Positions 40,801-48,244 of a DNA stretch of 51,957 nucleotides are shown here, in pieces (the first letter of the stretch is position 1; each line of letters starts with the position of its first letter). Position numbers and translations under genes: made by a program. The notes below the pieces were generated by a model. It ran no database searches and was not told the origin of the DNA. It saw only the letters and a list, made by a program, of their open reading frames with translations. The DNA is from a virus, in IMG/VR virus record IMGVR_UViG_3300044624_000440, positions 1-51,957 of that record, one strand, 5' to 3'.

Positions 40801-42835
40801 GCTCGGAGCCTGCGGTTTGAAACCTAAGTATAGCACTGCCGCCAGTCACAAAGGTAGCATTGATATAGGAACCCGAAGCGTCCGCACCGGCCACCATAAG
40901 GTTTGCTCGGACAGCGTCCGTCTCATGCAGGGTTAGTGTACCACCGCTACCAACAACAGTACGGATACCACCGTTAACACCGAGCCTATCTATGGGGGAT
41001 GTAGTATTAATTCCGAGGTTGCCTGCGCTGTCGAGGCGCATGCGCTCGGTGTCGCTCCCGCCCCCACCCGTCCTAAAGGTGATGAAACCACTATTGGTTG
41101 TCGCGCCGTAAGACCGTATCGAGGTCTCGTTGCTACCATATTGGAAAGCAGCTTTGTTCGTCTGCCCGACAGACAGCGTACCATTAACCATGAGCGCGCC
41201 AGCAACATCGAGCCGCGACCCCGGTGAGGTGATCCCGATACCAACGTCACCTGTGTTGGTGATGCGCATACGCTCTCCGCGTGTGCTTCCGCTATAAGTG
41301 TATAACGCAAGTTCGCTAGCCACGCTGGTGGCAGCGCTATACACTGCCCCAATGCCGGGGCCTTGTAATACAAACCCGCTCGTAAAATTGCTGTCTCCAA
41401 GGTATATTTGGGAACCAAGCGGAGAACCAACAGATGTCGGTGTGGCTAGTACAGAACGAATACCTGTTCCTACAACGTCCAACTTCGCACTAGGCCCAGT
41501 TGTGCCGATCCCGACATCACCTGCGCTGGTGATGCGCATGCGCTCTGTAGTGCCATTTGTCTGGAATGTGAGGTATGAAGCCGTTAGACTAAACGGGATA
41601 AAAACTGACCCCGTGCGGTCGTAGGCTTGAATATTTGCGAAGCCCGCGCTTAACGGACTAAGTTCAATTCCGTACCCGCCACTGTCGGAAACTTGAAATT
41701 TGCTCGCGGGTGATGTGGTGCCAACACCTACATTCCCTGCGCTGGTAATGCGCATGCGCTCGGTGTTGTTAGTAAAGAAAGCTGTAACGGTAGCCCCCGT
41801 GCTACCTATGGCAAGAGGGTTCGCGCCTGAGTTTATGTTAGCACCCGTGAGGAACGGTGTATCGGTGCTCAGGGTTAGTTTTGGCAGTACTACCGCACCT
41901 GTACCCTCAATACGCATGCGTTCGGCGCTATTGGTATCAAATATTAGCGGGAAAGCAGTGGTCGTGCGTAGGCGCAAAGAGCCGTCCGAAATGCCCTGCA
42001 TGAAGCTGCCATTTGCGAACTGGAGGTAAGGGTTGCTGGTGCTAGTGTTAGTCAGGAGTATCGAAGCCGCACCGGAACCACTATTCACAGTGAGTTGCCC
42101 TGCACCGCTGGTTGCGTTGATTAAAAAATTGCCCCCGCTGTCGAGGCGCATGCGTTCTGTACCGCCGGTAAGAAAGGTAAAACCTCCGACGTTGTTACCA
42201 GTCGATGCAAGCTGCACGATGTTAGCTGTGGGGTCAGCAGATACCGCAAGTCCGTGCGAGTCTGTCCCTGCGACGTTAATAGCTTGAAGGACCGCGATCT
42301 CCGCCATCGTATCGCTGGCTGGGCTACGGACTTGGAACTGTGACCCGGGATCGACATTCACCCCAACCCGGCCATTGCTGCGGATGCGCAGGCGTTCGAC
42401 ACCTGCAGTACTGAGCGCAACAAAGTCAGCGGCGGGGGAGAACATGCCGGTGTTCGTATCCCCAGTGAAGCTATAGCTGGGGGCTGTTACGGTGCCGAGG
42501 GCAGCTGTGATCGAGCCGTCCTGATATACCGCTTTACCGGCAGGGTAGTCGACGAACACGTCCTTGGTGCCAGCAGAGAAGGTAACCTTGGTCGTGCCGC
42601 CTGCGCTAGATGAAAGCACAGTATCACGAGATAGCGTAGTACCTGCAGCGGTGTAGGTGCCGATACCGACTTCCCACTCCGACCCGCCAGCGATGGTGTA
42701 GAAGGTATTGTTGCCGTTGCCGATGGCTGTGCCAAACGTCTGGAACCCAGTAGGTGCAGTCCCGCTGAGCGTTATGGTGCCGGTACCAGTGGTAGTGGTC
42801 GTTTCCCGGACGCGGTCAGCGACGACAAAAGGCAT
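37877..42835 (-). CDS. Giant tail fibre B, 1652 residues of ERMRI/GIGTT repeats
   Basis: After a conserved head (MPFVVADRVRETTTTTG, then EWEVGIGTYTAAGTTLSRDTV) the protein is almost entirely made of about 19 imperfect modules. Each has an ERMRI-like strand and a SAGDVGIGTTSP-like turn, separated by 50-100 residues of variable sequence. This is the classical long-fibre pattern often followed by a C-terminal S74 chaperone, but here the end is LRQAGTANTGSRTL and ISGAGVS, shared with fibre A. It should reach out to bind host receptors. The stop overlaps the next start by one base. Confidence 0.85.
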   Translation of the reverse strand: MPFVVADRVRETTTTTGTGTITLSGTAPTGFQTFGTAIGNGNNTFYTIAGGSEWEVGIGTYTAAGTTLSRDTVLSSSAGGTTKVTFSAGTKDVFVDYPAGKAVYQDGSITAALGTVTAPSYSFTGDTNTGMFSPAADFVALSTAGVERLRIRSNGRVGVNVDPGSQFQVRSPASDTMAEIAVLQAINVAGTDSHGLAVSADPTANIVQLASTGNNVGGFTFLTGGTERMRLDSGGNFLINATSGAGQLTVNSGSGAASILLTNTSTSNPYLQFANGSFMQGISDGSLRLRTTTAFPLIFDTNSAERMRIEGTGAVVLPKLTLSTDTPFLTGANINSGANPLAIGSTGATVTAFFTNNTERMRITSAGNVGVGTTSPASKFQVSDSGGYGIELSPLSAGFANIQAYDRTGSVFIPFSLTASYLTFQTNGTTERMRITSAGDVGIGTTGPSAKLDVVGTGIRSVLATPTSVGSPLGSQIYLGDSNFTSGFVLQGPGIGAVYSAATSVASELALYTYSGSTRGERMRITNTGDVGIGITSPGSRLDVAGALMVNGTLSVGQTNKAAFQYGSNETSIRSYGATTNSGFITFRTGGGGSDTERMRLDSAGNLGINTTSPIDRLGVNGGIRTVVGSGGTLTLHETDAVRANLMVAGADASGSYINATFVTGGSAILRFQTAGSERARIDAAGILSVGAPLAENSTGVYSLPTGELRVKDGTEDGTSQISIYNINTTNDSEQFFVAMNLSDVELGNRRGGFLGLRTSNAERMRITSAGDVGIGTTSPSSRLHVNGNFVRIDQAGSNAAYLGNAAELVTGAPAGAGLRFDGTALRISASSTEIAQFTSGGSFGIGTTSPAARLHTNGGAGGINAIFESNTSADTRIEFRNNATRAGYLYWDANEVRTLADPSRSITSYTNGVERMRINSSGNVGIGITAPAARLHVVNSSIADQLRLQDVTTDATTKYGVVGAAHYTNAQSPITIAMSASSSGANAITVGGGVSTMTSATLIQFFTAATATTLVGTERMRIDASGNVGIGTTPTGRLDVNGNIRTTVGSGGTLTLHETDATRANQLVSGADASGSYINATFATGGSAILRLQTANTERMRITAAGDVGIGTTAPAGYGKLAVIGNIASSADGATVLTMRSTGGATNLGSYNATGSTLAFQTNASGSGEVERMRITAAGDVGIGTTAPTNYTNFTTLDLNNATNGGLLNISKAGATVGYIHGSSGLLMLANATNLVLHATGANTLQFLTNSAERMRVTSGGAVGINTSAPGAQLETYVSAGSTVAFRLNTNYVGGNAVDINPYISGVSNAGYSVTVGGTIRQVIDSSGNTGIGTTSPSHRLHVNGNAYVPITNSYYCYTADYGMGTPASSGLQIFTGTSDTIRFGHMASGTFSERMRMDSTGRLLIGTTTADQLLTVAGNIATTNGANRFIKLCSSTNYNYTVSAVGDDFQILEAGTTARLTIKYPNGDVGIGTTSPASRLHAAGITRISDATNSTAVAIDPVTTAGLTSIIAQFGGSQLAFGAAGVENFRITSTGGITSSNLADAVGYKGLPQNSQTAAYTLALSDMGKHISITTGGVVIPANGSVAFPIGSAVTIFNNSGSNQTISITTDTLRQAGTANTGSRTLAQYGVATVLKVTSTVWVISGAGVS

Positions 42836-43197
42836 TACATAAGGTTCCGTAGTTTGTAGATAGCGGTCAGATATACACTCGTCACACCGTCTACGAGGTT
42901 GGCGACTGCGCGGTTACCCTTGCAAATTTTCTCGTGGTTCTTCTCGATCCAATCAGCATCCTCAATCAGGATCAGCAGGATTTCTTCCGCCTTGGTCTTC
43001 GGCGCTTTGATCGTACCGACAAGCTCGAAGGCACCTTGATACGTCTCTACTAGCGTATCTAGGGCGTCAATGACGCCCTCGTAGAACCCACCCAACGCCG
43101 TATGCCGCGCATAGGCACCGACGCCATTGGCCTGCCAGTGCTCAAAATGCGCAACATTGCGGGCGTAAAATACCCGGGCGATGAGTTCTTCGATCAT
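42835..43197 (-). CDS. Dps/ferritin-like four-helix protein (DUF5856-like)
   Basis: The 120-residue protein has H20-W21, H32, D47 and E51. These spacings (12, 15 and 4 residues) equal those of the Dps ferroxidase residues H51, H63, D78 and E82 of E. coli; the residue matching D67 is a glycine. The pattern of helices (AHFEHW, RHTALGGFYEGVIDALDTLVETYQG split as RHTALGGFYEG and VIDALDTLVETYQG) also fits Dps. Phage relatives are called DUF5856. At 120 residues it is shorter than a Dps subunit. It sits between structural genes with one-base overlaps on both sides, so it may be a virion component or protect DNA from iron-driven oxidation. Confidence 0.65.
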   Translation of the reverse strand: MIEELIARVFYARNVAHFEHWQANGVGAYARHTALGGFYEGVIDALDTLVETYQGAFELVGTIKAPKTKAEEILLILIEDADWIEKNHEKICKGNRAVANLVDGVTSVYLTAIYKLRNLM

Positions 43198-43670
43198 TAG
43201 GCGATCCGGATAATAGCGGTGGTGTTAGTGGCTGACGGGAAGATAACCGTGAAGTCACCAGCAGTCGAGGTACGATCCGCGCCAAAATCAAGCACCGCTA
43301 CCGCAGCATTGGTCAGCGTGGTGTTCGCCGTGCCGTTAGCCGAGGGAGTGTTGTTGTAGATCAGAGCGCCACGAGCCGTGATGGTCGCGTTTGCCCAAGT
43401 CGTGTTGTTGAAGGTCGTGAAACCCGTACCCGCAGAGGCCGATGTATTCGAAGCCGTGACACCACCATTGACGAGCGTGTTACCACCCGCTGTATAGTTC
43501 GTGCCGGTTACTTCGCTGGTCGTGGTGTACGACGTGGTGTTGGCGTCGATGTTAGCCGCCGAGGTGTACAGCGCCATCTTGAAGGTGTCGCCACCCGTGT
43601 TACGAAAATCGTGCACGCAGAGCATGATCTCTGCCTTAAAGCTGGTGCACATCGCTTGTACGATAGGCAT
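43197..43670 (-). CDS. Conserved virion protein
   Basis: The 157-residue protein begins with a short stretch including FKAEIMLCVHDF and DTFKMALYTSAANI, then a Thr/Asn/Gly-rich beta region ending FTVIFPSATNTTAIIRIA. The N-terminal pattern is that of a common phage structural family near head-tail genes. AGGAGA precedes the ATG. The beta-rich, Thr/Asn-rich body suggests a surface or tail component; the exact part is not visible. Confidence 0.6.
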   Translation of the reverse strand: MPIVQAMCTSFKAEIMLCVHDFRNTGGDTFKMALYTSAANIDANTTSYTTTSEVTGTNYTAGGNTLVNGGVTASNTSASAGTGFTTFNNTTWANATITARGALIYNNTPSANGTANTTLTNAAVAVLDFGADRTSTAGDFTVIFPSATNTTAIIRIA

Positions 43671-43681
43671 AAATAATCTCC

Positions 43682-43966
43682 TTAGGAGTCGATCAGTTTT
43701 ACAAGCTCAGGGAAACCAGCTTGGGTAAACTTATTCGCCAGAGTCACGTTCCGCGAGCGCATAGCCTCACGCATGTAGTAGACCAGCACCTCGCGCAGGT
43801 TTTCACGGAAGGCACGGGCCTGATCCGCAATCACCGGGGGTGCATTGTCGCCCACACTGATAATCTGATCCAAGGCACGCTCTGCGAGTTCTTCCGCAGA
43901 GAAACCACGCCCCTGCGTGGTCATGATCTTAACGGTGCCAATGGCGGATTCGATTTCTGTAATCAT
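43682..43966 (-). CDS. Small conserved virion-region protein
   Basis: The 94-residue helical protein has ALDQIISVGDNAPPVIADQA and YYMREAMRSRNVTLANKF. It starts at an ATGA overlap with the adaptor gene. Similar small helical proteins lie beside adaptors in many phages; function unknown. Confidence 0.55.
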   Translation of the reverse strand: MITEIESAIGTVKIMTTQGRGFSAEELAERALDQIISVGDNAPPVIADQARAFRENLREVLVYYMREAMRSRNVTLANKFTQAGFPELVKLIDS

Positions 43967-44643
43967 TTGACGGGGTACCTCACTTGCTGTGTACGATACA
44001 TATCCTGACGATTTTTACCTTCGCCCAGCTGTTTGAGCATGGACAGGGCTTCGTCGTATCGTTGCTGGTAGACCCCCATAACATCAGCTTCACCCTTCAT
44101 AAAGGTATATGCTTCAAGGAGCGACCCGTAGAGCAATACACTGTCGAAATTATCCCCGAGCCACGTCGTACCGGCAGTCACAATGGACGGCGGGTAGTAG
44201 AAATAGTGCAATTCTACCGAGTAGTTTGAGTCCGGGGTAGGACCTAGGATGAAGGAGTTTTCGTCAAAATAGGCGTAGTGGGTGGGAAGCCCAGTGGCGC
44301 TCGGATTGGGAAACGACTCCCGGATGAAGCTGACATCCTTATTGAGGAGGAAGCTGTAGTTCCCAGACCCGTCGATCACTGCCAGCGAGAAGTTAGCAAG
44401 CCAGTCGGTAGGTACCGACAGATACCGGTTCCCCGAGGTAACAAGGCCGGTCACATTTTTCCGCAGGTCCAGAAGCTGGACCATATTGAAGATGCGCTGC
44501 TCAGCCTGCTGGATGAACGTGTTAATCTGTTCGGGACTCGTGAACGTAACAGTCCCCGACCCAGCGGTGTCGCCCCACTGGGTATTCGGGAAGTCGTTTT
44601 CAACGTATCCCTTAATCGTCTCGAACAGAGTAGCGTAGTTCAT
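43963..44643 (-). CDS. Head-tail adaptor-like protein (SU10-adaptor type)
   Basis: The 226-residue protein has a helical N-terminus (NYATLFETIKGYVENDFP; EQINTFIQQAEQRIFNMVQL), a beta part with GNRYLSVPTDWL and a C-terminal helix set (SLLEAYTFMKGEADVMGVYQ). This is the layout of the phage SU10-type adaptor/DUF6682 family, which forms a ring below the portal. The start overlaps the upstream stop by one base. A second adaptor-like gene lies at 45408-46124. Confidence 0.75.
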   Translation of the reverse strand: MNYATLFETIKGYVENDFPNTQWGDTAGSGTVTFTSPEQINTFIQQAEQRIFNMVQLLDLRKNVTGLVTSGNRYLSVPTDWLANFSLAVIDGSGNYSFLLNKDVSFIRESFPNPSATGLPTHYAYFDENSFILGPTPDSNYSVELHYFYYPPSIVTAGTTWLGDNFDSVLLYGSLLEAYTFMKGEADVMGVYQQRYDEALSMLKQLGEGKNRQDMYRTQQVRYPVK

Positions 44644-44840
44644 TAGCCCATCTTCGTGCTATGGCCATAACCCTTCGTGGCGAGCTTAGTGCCCCGAATA
44701 CGCATGGTCTGTGTGTTGGCAACCTTGTTGGGGTAGCCTGTATTGTCCATAGGGACCGTGTAATCCATTGGCTGCTGCCTACGCGACGGGAGCGGGTTAG
44801 CGCTTGCCGGGAGGAACGACCATTTATCTGAGTTAGCCAT
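44643..44840 (-). CDS. Small conserved phage protein
   Basis: The 65-residue product is rich in basic and proline residues with a C-terminal TMRIRGTKLATKGYGHSTKMG segment that recurs in small phage proteins of late regions. It is very likely an accessory virion or assembly peptide. The ATG overlaps the upstream gene by eight bases. Confidence 0.5.
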   Translation of the reverse strand: MANSDKWSFLPASANPLPSRRQQPMDYTVPMDNTGYPNKVANTQTMRIRGTKLATKGYGHSTKMG

Positions 44841-44958
44841 TTTTCACCACCTTACCCATGTCTTTCTTCGGCTTCTTGCCGCTCTTCTGGTTAGCGATTT
44901 TTGCCAGATTGCGTCCCATCTTCAGCATCTGTGCGTTAGTCTTACCACCTTTAGCCAT
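44833..44958 (-). CDS. 41-residue very basic protein
   Basis: An ATG at 44958 opens 41 codons to TAA at 44833-44835. The product starts MAKGGKTNAQMLKMGRN and has a QKSGKKPKKDMGK tail. The frame fills the gap between 44840 and 44968 and overlaps the next ATG by eight bases, as is usual here. GGAGTAAGTC precedes the ATG. The AKGG start recurs in neighbouring proteins. It could bind DNA or RNA. Confidence 0.6.
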   Translation of the reverse strand: MAKGGKTNAQMLKMGRNLAKIANQKSGKKPKKDMGKVVKNG

Positions 44959-44967
44959 GACTTACTC

Positions 44968-45399
44968 CTACGTTTGCACCGTCACGGTGCCGATCTGACC
45001 TGTAGATAATAGCGTATTTGGAAGCCCAGTTAAACCCAAAGGATTACTAAGGCCAACAGGGTTCCATCCCCACTGAATTACCCGGCTACCTTCACTGGGA
45101 GTACCGAAGGCCAGCACGTTAGCGGGAGGCCGTGAGAACTCTTCCGTGCGGATACCAGTCAAACCAGCCTGTTGGTAGCTGACATCTGGGCGCGGATTGC
45201 GCAGCGCCTGAGGATCGTCGACCGGATACATACCGATCTGAAGCTGCGGCTGGTCAGGTTCCCAGCATGACGGACACACGAGGATGTTCGTCGACTTGGT
45301 TTTTATGGTAAGCCTGCGAAGCTCCTTGAGCTTATATTTGAACCCGCAACGGTCGCATATCGCAATGGCCTTCCTACCAGAGGCGAATGGATTAGGCAT
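44968..45399 (-). CDS. Zinc-ribbon structural-region protein
   Basis: I use the ATG at 45399 with AGGAGATG upstream, for 143 residues. CDRCG (about 15-19) and CPSCW (about 42-46) form a four-cysteine zinc knuckle, followed by a linker and a C-terminal beta stretch ending TGQIGTVTVQT. Phage proteins with this knuckle are common next to adaptor genes and their role is unknown. Start and stop are close to the neighbours (8-9 base gaps). Confidence 0.65.
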   Translation of the reverse strand: MPNPFASGRKAIAICDRCGFKYKLKELRRLTIKTKSTNILVCPSCWEPDQPQLQIGMYPVDDPQALRNPRPDVSYQQAGLTGIRTEEFSRPPANVLAFGTPSEGSRVIQWGWNPVGLSNPLGLTGLPNTLLSTGQIGTVTVQT

Positions 45400-45407
45400 T
45401 GCATCTC

Positions 45408-46124
45408 CTAGATAAACGACGGACGCGGAGCTATCCGCAGGGGAGCTTTTTCTCGATCTTCGTCTGCTGCCTGCTGCCAAGCCTCGTCATACATCTGCTT
45501 AAGCATCATGGTGCGCTGCATGGCGTCAGGAATTTTCATCGACAGGTGGTAGGCAAGGCCAGCCACAAGCGCCGGGAGCATACGGAACGGGATGTCCTGC
45601 GTGTTGACGCCGTTACCGGCGTCCTGAAGGCGGCGCAGCCGGTAGTAGAAGAATGTGTAGTAATTGCTCTGATCCGGAGCAGGCCACACGTTGATCTGCG
45701 GGTAAGCTAGGCCAGTCACCGGTTCGAGCGCACCTGACTGACGGTTGATCCACACCTGAATGGGGCGACCCTGCGCGTTCTTATTCGGGATCGTGATGTA
45801 GGTGTCAGAACTGATGCGGTTGATGTTGATATCAAGCTGGTTCGACGTCGTGCCCGCATTCGTGCGGATGACATGCTCCATCAGGTCGATGGTGTCCACA
45901 GGTAGGTCATAGGTGATCTGCCCCTGCACAAGAGGGATCGAGCCTTGCTCGATGGTCCACAGGTTTATGCCTTTATTGGCCCACTCGATGGTCAGCAGGT
46001 TCAGACTGCGGCGCGCAGTCTTGAGGTCATAACCCGTGCGAAGCTCAGCACCGCAGCGCTCGAACGCCTCCTCGACAAGCTCGTTGAGGTTAAGGTTAAA
46101 TGCTGTAGTGCCGGTCGTGGTCAT
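45408..46124 (-). CDS. Head-tail adaptor-like protein (P22 gp4-like)
   Basis: The 238-residue product has LNELVEEAFERCGAELRTGY and ARRSLNLLTIEWANKG, then QGQITYDLPVDTIDLMEHV, and a C-terminal helical part with LPALVAGLAYHLSMKIPD. This fits the head-tail adaptor proteins of podoviruses (P22 gp4-like). It probably connects the portal with the tail. The start overlaps the upstream stop (ATGA). With the gene at 43963-44643 it gives two adaptor-like rings. Confidence 0.7.
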   Translation of the reverse strand: MTTTGTTAFNLNLNELVEEAFERCGAELRTGYDLKTARRSLNLLTIEWANKGINLWTIEQGSIPLVQGQITYDLPVDTIDLMEHVIRTNAGTTSNQLDININRISSDTYITIPNKNAQGRPIQVWINRQSGALEPVTGLAYPQINVWPAPDQSNYYTFFYYRLRRLQDAGNGVNTQDIPFRMLPALVAGLAYHLSMKIPDAMQRTMMLKQMYDEAWQQAADEDREKAPLRIAPRPSFI

Positions 46125-46516
46125 CTGTATCTCGCAGTCTTCTTGGCTATCGCCTTAGGCTGCTTCACGAACTGCTGCCCCTTGGCTTTACCTTCACGCT
46201 TGGCCTTGGTTGTAGCAGCATATTCGGAAGATGTCAGCGCTTCCCGTGCTTTCTTGGGGAGGTACCGCTCACCTGTAGCTTTCGGCCCCTGTGTCGAGGG
46301 TTTGCCCGACTTGGTGCCCCACTTCTCATCCGTCCATTTGGACAGCGATTTCTGTGCTTTTGTCTTGGGGCCGGAATATCCGCCCCCAGACTTCTTATAC
46401 TGCTGGGTGGCCAGCTGGGCTTTGCGCGCGGACCACTGACCCGGATCACCGCCTTTGCCGCCAGCCTTGACACTAGCAACTATGCGTTTCCATTTGGCCT
46501 CGTCCGTGCGCGCCAC
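46121..46516 (-). CDS. DUF5872-like basic protein
   Basis: The 131-residue product begins at a GTG directly after the upstream TAG. The pattern KRIVASVKAGGKGGDPGQWS, KAQLATQQYKKSGGGY, SLSKWTDEKWGTKSGKP and LPKKAREAL is the one I know for DUF5872, found in many phages and larger viruses. It is strongly basic and may bind nucleic acid. Ribosome binding is probably coupled to the upstream gene. Function unknown. Confidence 0.75.
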   Translation of the reverse strand: MARTDEAKWKRIVASVKAGGKGGDPGQWSARKAQLATQQYKKSGGGYSGPKTKAQKSLSKWTDEKWGTKSGKPSTQGPKATGERYLPKKAREALTSSEYAATTKAKREGKAKGQQFVKQPKAIAKKTARYR

Positions 46517-46756
46517 CTACTTACCTTTCTTGAAGCCCTTCAGCAGCTGAGCGAAGCGCGCACGCTGGCCCAGCTTGCCGGGAGCCTTAGCAGCCTTGGC
46601 TAGCTTTCCTGCCGGGATTTTTTCACCCTTTTTAGCGCCAAGCTGCGCACGGAGTGCACCGGGCTTTTTGATCGCTTTGGAGATGTTGAGTTTGGCTTTG
46701 CCGCCCTTAGCCATCTTGGAAGCATTCATAATACCCATACCACGGGAGGGGCGCAT
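46517..46756 (-). CDS. Small very basic protein
   Basis: The 79-residue product is lysine-rich (KMAKGGKAKLNISKAIKKPG, IPAGKLAKAAKAPGKLGQ, RARFAQLLKGFKKGK). The IPAGKLAKAAK...GKLGQRARFA layout recurs in small phage proteins of structural regions. It starts at a TAATG overlap. Nucleic acid binding or packaging support is plausible from charge. Confidence 0.6.
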   Translation of the reverse strand: MRPSRGMGIMNASKMAKGGKAKLNISKAIKKPGALRAQLGAKKGEKIPAGKLAKAAKAPGKLGQRARFAQLLKGFKKGK

Positions 46757-47727
46757 TAGCAGGTCTTGCAGTTGGTCTTGCCCTTACGAGCAATACCGTC
46801 AGCGCGAGAAGAGACCGAACCGCCCTTGGCGTAGCACTTGCCGCCACCGGCTTTCTTGACCATCATGCCCTTCTTAACTTTACCACCTTTTTTCATACCC
46901 AAATTCCCCATTTCTTTGGCGGTCGGCATGACCTTGGTGACGCCACCGGCTGCATATTTCGGCTTCTTTTTCACTGCGCCACCTGCAGCTTTATTAACTT
47001 CGCTTGGGTCCAAACGAGTCGCACGGTTTTCAAGGTAGCTGAAAGGATTCAGGTACGAAAGAGCCGCAGCCCCCCGCGCGCGTGCGCGCTCAGAGCCGGT
47101 TAGTCCGCGACCCGCTGCATCCATCCGGCTGGTGCCAGTGCCTTTTGTGTCCCCAGTCCTCAGACCTTTGGCTTCAAGTCGCTTGGCGGCTGTACCATCC
47201 GCAGCGGCTCCTGAGTGGCTTCCACCACGTACGTAGCGACGGTGCGTAGGCGCGTTTTCCCTGATCTTATCCATATCTTTTTTCTTATACGCAAAGCCTT
47301 GGTCGCCCATACGACTTGACCCACCCGAGGGGCTTTTCGCTTTCGCTTTCGCTTTCGGCGCAGGGGTTTTAGCTGCCATCTGCGGCTTCGGAACGGACTT
47401 CAACACGTCATCCGTAGAGCTAACTTTAGCTACATCATCCGCCTTTACAGCAGACTTCATTGCGCCGAACTTGCGGGTCATCGACAGATTGCGTTCGGCA
47501 GACTTCTCAGCCGCACGGGTCTGTGTGCGGTCACCGCCAGTGCGCTTAGCAAGGTCATCCTTCGCATCAGCGATACGCTGGTCACGCTTCGCAGCAGCTA
47601 CTTCCGCAGCGCGGCCAGTCTTGCCTTTGGACGCCTTAGCAAAATCTTTTTCAATATCAGCCATACGACGGTCATAGCGCCCTTGAGCGCCGCCACCTGC
47701 CGAAAACTTCTTCATCTTCTTGCGCAT
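46756..47727 (-). CDS. Basic repeat-tailed protein with KGGS/RADG motif (long form)
   Basis: The 323-residue protein is Lys/Arg/Ala/Gly-rich with a charged helical N-terminal half and a low-complexity C-terminus. The last part (GMKKGGKVKKGMMVKK, then CYAKGGSVSSRADGIARKGKT, ending NCKTC) shares the GMKKGGKVKK, AKGGS-S-RADG, KGKT layout with the protein at 48244-48576. Such tails are frequent in phage virion-region proteins. GAGAGG precedes the ATG. The charge suggests DNA contact in the capsid. Confidence 0.6.
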   Translation of the reverse strand: MRKKMKKFSAGGGAQGRYDRRMADIEKDFAKASKGKTGRAAEVAAAKRDQRIADAKDDLAKRTGGDRTQTRAAEKSAERNLSMTRKFGAMKSAVKADDVAKVSSTDDVLKSVPKPQMAAKTPAPKAKAKAKSPSGGSSRMGDQGFAYKKKDMDKIRENAPTHRRYVRGGSHSGAAADGTAAKRLEAKGLRTGDTKGTGTSRMDAAGRGLTGSERARARGAAALSYLNPFSYLENRATRLDPSEVNKAAGGAVKKKPKYAAGGVTKVMPTAKEMGNLGMKKGGKVKKGMMVKKAGGGKCYAKGGSVSSRADGIARKGKTNCKTC

Positions 47728-47728
47728 A

Positions 47729-47974
47729 TCAACCTCTCTTATTTAACCCATCGAGTTTGGCCTCAAGCCGCTCGAATGCCTTGTCAAACCGCTCACCGAG
47801 CTTGTCTACGGTGATATTCATTTCCGCACGCGTGACATGATCGCGTGCGACTTCCTCGCGGGTCTTGTTGAGGAGGATGCCTAGGCGGTCCAATTCCTCG
47901 ATCTTCCCTTTAAGAAAGAAGCCCATAAGCCCCACCACCGCGCTGAGGACTATGTTCCATATCAAGAGTTCCAT
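47729..47974 (-). CDS. Membrane-anchored coiled-coil protein
   Basis: The 81-residue protein has one N-terminal membrane segment (about 4-22) and then a charged coiled coil (about 25-76, EELDRLGILLNKTREEVARD and RFDKAFERLEAKLDGL). It starts directly after the upstream TAA. Its small size and topology resemble holin-associated or spanin-like phage proteins, although it lies far from the lysis cassette. No function can be assigned. Confidence 0.55.
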   Translation of the reverse strand: MELLIWNIVLSAVVGLMGFFLKGKIEELDRLGILLNKTREEVARDHVTRAEMNITVDKLGERFDKAFERLEAKLDGLNKRG

Positions 47975-48244
47975 TTAACAGTTCCATGCCCTCAAGCTCT
48001 TGTTGATACGGCTGTTAGGATCGCTCGCGGTCTTGGCGCTGGTGAGCTTCGCCTTCATACCCTTCATACGTTTGCAGAATGACTTACGCCGAGACGCGTC
48101 TTTTTTCGTCTTCGGGTTAGGTGCTGGGGGCTTCAACCCGGGCTTACCCGGGTTGGCCTTATTGTATGACGCGCGCCCCTTGGCATTCAGGCCACCCTTT
48201 TTGGATTTGCCTTCCGCGCGTTGCCAAGCGGGCGTCTTCGCCAT
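47975..48244 (-). CDS. DUF6321-like basic protein
   Basis: The 89-residue product has MAKTPAWQRAEGKSKKGGLN, KGRASYNKANPGKPGLKPP, SFCKRMKGMKAKLTS and DPNSRINKSLRAWNC. This is the pattern of DUF6321, conserved in many phages. It is strongly basic with cysteines near both the middle and the end. The start overlaps the upstream stop by one base. Function unknown; a structural or DNA-binding role is likely from its place. Confidence 0.8.
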   Translation of the reverse strand: MAKTPAWQRAEGKSKKGGLNAKGRASYNKANPGKPGLKPPAPNPKTKKDASRRKSFCKRMKGMKAKLTSAKTASDPNSRINKSLRAWNC

